From Flavobacterium sp. M31R6 (GTDB lineage Bacteria > Bacteroidota > Bacteroidia > Flavobacteriales > Flavobacteriaceae), in NCBI RefSeq assembly GCF_013284035.1, contig NZ_CP054141.1:2728001-2792000 (forward strand): 64,000 nucleotides of DNA, read 5' to 3'. The translations under genes were made by a program, and so were the position numbers. A model generated the notes under the pieces. It searched no databases and was not told the origin of the DNA. It saw only the letters and a program-made list of their open reading frames with translations. Position 1 is the first letter of the stretch; each line of letters starts with the position of its first letter. Positions 62,009-64,000 of this stretch are shown piece by piece.

Positions 62009-62980
62009 TTATAAATCTAACAAATATGCAAAAATTAATGGAGCCACAATAGTAGCATCAGACTCAATAATGAATTTAGGAGTATTGATATCCAATTTAC
62101 CCCACGTAATTTTTTCATTAGGAACTGCTCCGGAATATGAACCGTAACTAGTTGTAGAATCTGAAATTTGACAGAAATAACTCCAAAATGGGATATCATG
62201 CATTTCCATATCTTGATATAACATTGGCACTACACATATTGGAAAATCACCGGCAATACCTCCTCCAATTTGAAAGAAACCAACACCATTAGTACTGTTT
62301 TTTGGATACCAATCTGATAAGAAAACCATGTATTCAATACCAGATTTCATGGTAGAAGCTTTCAAATCTCCTTTAATAACATAAGATGCGAAAATATTCC
62401 CCATTGTACTATCTTCCCAACCTGGTACGATAATTGGCAGATTTTTCTCGGCAGCAGCATACATCCAACTGTCTTTTAAGTCAATTTCGTAATACTCTTC
62501 CAAAACACCGGAAAGTAACATTTTGTACATGAACTCATGAGGAAAATATCTTTCTCCTTTGTCATCAGCATCTTTCCAAATTTTATAAATGTGTTTTTGA
62601 AGACGGCGAAATGCTTCGTGTTCCGGAATACAGGTATCAGTAACTCTATTCAATCCTCTTTCCAATAAATCCCATTCGTCTTGTGGAGTCAAATCACGAT
62701 AATTTGGCACTCTCTCATAATGAGAATGTGCTACCAAATTCATGATATCTTCTTCAAGATTGGCTCCTGTACAAGAAATAATTTGAACTTTATCTTGACG
62801 AATTATTTCGGCAAAAATCTTTCCAATTTCGGCTGTACTCATTGCACCTGCCATACTTACCATCATTTTTGCACCATTGGCTAATTGCTGTTCGTATCCC
62901 TTTGCAGCGTCAACTAAGGATGCAGAATTGAAATGCAAATAATGCTTTTCAATAAACTGACTGATTGGTCCTTTACTCAT
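62009..62980 (-). CDS. Deoxyhypusine-synthase-like enzyme
   Basis: 323 aa. Family motifs NAD-binding MVSMAGAMSTAEIGK, CTGANLEEDIMN, FPHEFMYKMLL, PIIVPGWEDSTMGN, IGGGIAGDFPI and the K-containing GAVPNEKITWGKLD (K295 at the position of the catalytic lysine). In eukaryotes this enzyme modifies eIF5A; bacteria lack eIF5A, and related bacterial proteins make homospermidine or other polyamines. Next to speA here, so a polyamine role is likely. Confidence 0.88.
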   Translation of the reverse strand: MSKGPISQFIEKHYLHFNSASLVDAAKGYEQQLANGAKMMVSMAGAMSTAEIGKIFAEIIRQDKVQIISCTGANLEEDIMNLVAHSHYERVPNYRDLTPQDEWDLLERGLNRVTDTCIPEHEAFRRLQKHIYKIWKDADDKGERYFPHEFMYKMLLSGVLEEYYEIDLKDSWMYAAAEKNLPIIVPGWEDSTMGNIFASYVIKGDLKASTMKSGIEYMVFLSDWYPKNSTNGVGFFQIGGGIAGDFPICVVPMLYQDMEMHDIPFWSYFCQISDSTTSYGSYSGAVPNEKITWGKLDINTPKFIIESDATIVAPLIFAYLLDL

Positions 62981-63090
62981 TTTCTTTTTTTTGTTTTTTA
63001 TTTAATGTTCAAAAGGTTATTTGAGATTTGGATGTTACAAATAAAAGAAATTTATAAATATCAAATTTCCTGAATCCCAATTTTTATTCA

Positions 63091-64000
63091 TTATTTATTA
63101 TAACCTAATATTTTTAGTACATCTTCGGCTGTTTGTTGTTCAGAAAACACTTCGGTTGCCAATATTCCATTCTCATCACGGTCTATTAAAATGTGTTTTG
63201 GCTGTGGTATCAAACAGTGATGCAAACCACCATATCCACCAATAGTTTCCTGATAAGCTCCCGTATTGAAAAAACCTAAATATAGTGGTTTTTCTTTATT
63301 GTATTTTGGCAGATAAATAGCATTCATGTTTTGTTCTGAATTGTAATAATCATCACTATCACAAGTCATTCCACCCAATAAAACTCTTTCGTATGTTTCA
63401 TTCCATCTGTTGATGGCCAACATAATAAAACGTTTGTTTATTGCCCAAGTATCAGGTAATGTAGTGATAAAAGAAGAATCAATCATGTTCCACTTTTCTC
63501 TGTCATTTTGTTGTTTTTGATACAATACTTGATAGATTGCACCACCACTTTCTCCAACTGTGAACGAACCAAATTCAGTAAAAATATTTGGCACATCTAC
63601 TTCCGCTTCGTCGCAGGCAATTTTAATTTGATTGATAATTTCATCAATCATATATTGGTAATCATATTCGAATGCCAATGAATTTTTGATAGGGAAACCA
63701 CCACCAATATTCAAACCATCAAGAGTAGGGCATTCTTTTTTCAAAGCAACATATACCTTGATACATTTTACAAGTTCATTCCAGTAATAAGCGTTGTCAT
63801 TGATACCTGTATTAATAAAAAAGTGCAACATTTTAAGTTCCAAATTTTTATTCTCTTTAATTTCTTTCTTGTAAAAAGGAACAATGTTTTTGTATCCGAT
63901 TCCTAATCTTGATGTATAAAACTCAAATTTAGGTTCCTCTTCGGCAGCAATACGGATTCCAATTTTGAATTTTCCGTTTATTTGTGCCTGCAACAAATCC
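63091..64000 (-). CDS. speA: Biosynthetic arginine decarboxylase, C-terminal part (runs off the window)
   Basis: About 303 aa of the C-terminal part; the frame is open to the window edge. Fold type III PLP decarboxylase blocks: KIGIRIAAEEEPKFEFYTSRLG, LKMLHFFINTGIND, LDGLNIGGGFPIKN (glycine loop for PLP phosphate), FTEFGSFTVGESG, GGMTCDSDDYYN (active-site Cys/Asp) and GFFNTGAYQETIGGYGGLHHCL. Converts arginine to agmatine for polyamine synthesis. The DHS-like gene follows 110 nt later in the same direction. Confidence 0.92.
   Translation of the reverse strand, partial: DLLQAQINGKFKIGIRIAAEEEPKFEFYTSRLGIGYKNIVPFYKKEIKENKNLELKMLHFFINTGINDNAYYWNELVKCIKVYVALKKECPTLDGLNIGGGFPIKNSLAFEYDYQYMIDEIINQIKIACDEAEVDVPNIFTEFGSFTVGESGGAIYQVLYQKQQNDREKWNMIDSSFITTLPDTWAINKRFIMLAINRWNETYERVLLGGMTCDSDDYYNSEQNMNAIYLPKYNKEKPLYLGFFNTGAYQETIGGYGGLHHCLIPQPKHILIDRDENGILATEVFSEQQTAEDVLKILGYNK

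Noticed and set aside
62009..62980. True hypusine modification of a translation factor
   Set aside because: Bacteria have EF-P, not eIF5A; the gene context is polyamine synthesis.

Overview
The window is AT-rich chromosomal DNA of a Bacteroidota bacterium, most probably a Flavobacterium or close relative. The evidence is the promoter style (TTG/TTTG, then about 20 nt, then a TAnnTTTG -7 box, with little Shine-Dalgarno use), the gene families (DUF4369-TlpA lipoprotein, DUF3822 next to rsmD, OMP_b-brl outer membrane proteins, a PAS-rich kinase, META and RMD1 proteins), and intergenic repeat types that I recall as common in flavobacteria. Almost everything is ordinary core or semi-core gene content. 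I see no prophage, insertion sequence with a transposase, CRISPR array or rRNA operon.

Layout. 1-7.4 kb: the start of a LOG-family gene, a DUF559 endonuclease gene flanked by inverted repeats and lying between uvrA and a decayed copy of the uvrA 3' end, then uvrA, a CLC chloride channel and a trypsin-like protease. 7.5-13.9 kb: a DNA alkylation repair protein, the operon acpH-like/ggt/ggt, and glmM followed by tRNA-Pro. 14-20.9 kb: a PLP enzyme, two tandem LpxL-like acyltransferases, rhomboid, SIMPL protein, an amino-acid permease and tRNA-Tyr. 21-24.7 kb: a DUF4369-thioredoxin protein broken by an in-frame stop, and small conserved proteins including a J-domain/KTSC fusion. 24.7-28 kb: a sensor kinase with its single-domain response regulator. 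28-36.6 kb: small proteins, a VWA/AAA+ pair, an NTF2-like protein, a 2OG-Fe(II) oxygenase and an RMD1 protein. 36.7-43.5 kb: RNase P RNA, DoxX, a ketopantoate-reductase-like enzyme, an OmpR-type two-component system and a divergent beta-barrel protein. 43.5-49.3 kb: rsmD/DUF3822, a helicase, an extradiol dioxygenase, a KilA-N protein and kdsB. 49.3-58.6 kb: GH3 enzyme, methyltransferase, acyltransferase, an XRE regulator facing an M14 carboxypeptidase across an array of dyad sites, Lrp/AsnC, ppc and DinB. 58.6-64 kb: recQ, a micro-ORF and a hypoxanthine-DNA-glycosylase-like gene in one tight operon, then an acidic protein, a deoxyhypusine-synthase-like enzyme and the 3' part of speA.

The most unusual signals are non-coding. 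Two roughly 115-bp intergenic elements (4221-4335 and 23971-24087) share fixed sequence blocks but have different, still self-complementary, stems: covariation that points to a structured repeat. A second hairpin repeat family has two copies (401-485 and about 31205-31275). The DUF559 unit at 621-1203 sits in a duplicated uvrA 3' end. Other leads are the TGA that interrupts the TlpA protein beside a 9-bp inverted repeat, the 33-codon ORF that copies a segment of RecQ, the TTTAC-N4-GTAAA operators that coincide with both -7 boxes between the XRE and carboxypeptidase genes, and a 32-bp perfect palindrome inside the KilA-N gene.

Functional themes are DNA repair (uvrA, AlkD-like, recQ, hypoxanthine glycosylase), envelope biogenesis (glmM, kdsB, three acyltransferases, outer membrane proteins), glutathione/gamma-glutamyl metabolism (two ggt), polyamine synthesis (speA plus DHS-like) and two-component signalling. 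All functions are inferred by reading motifs; no database search was run.
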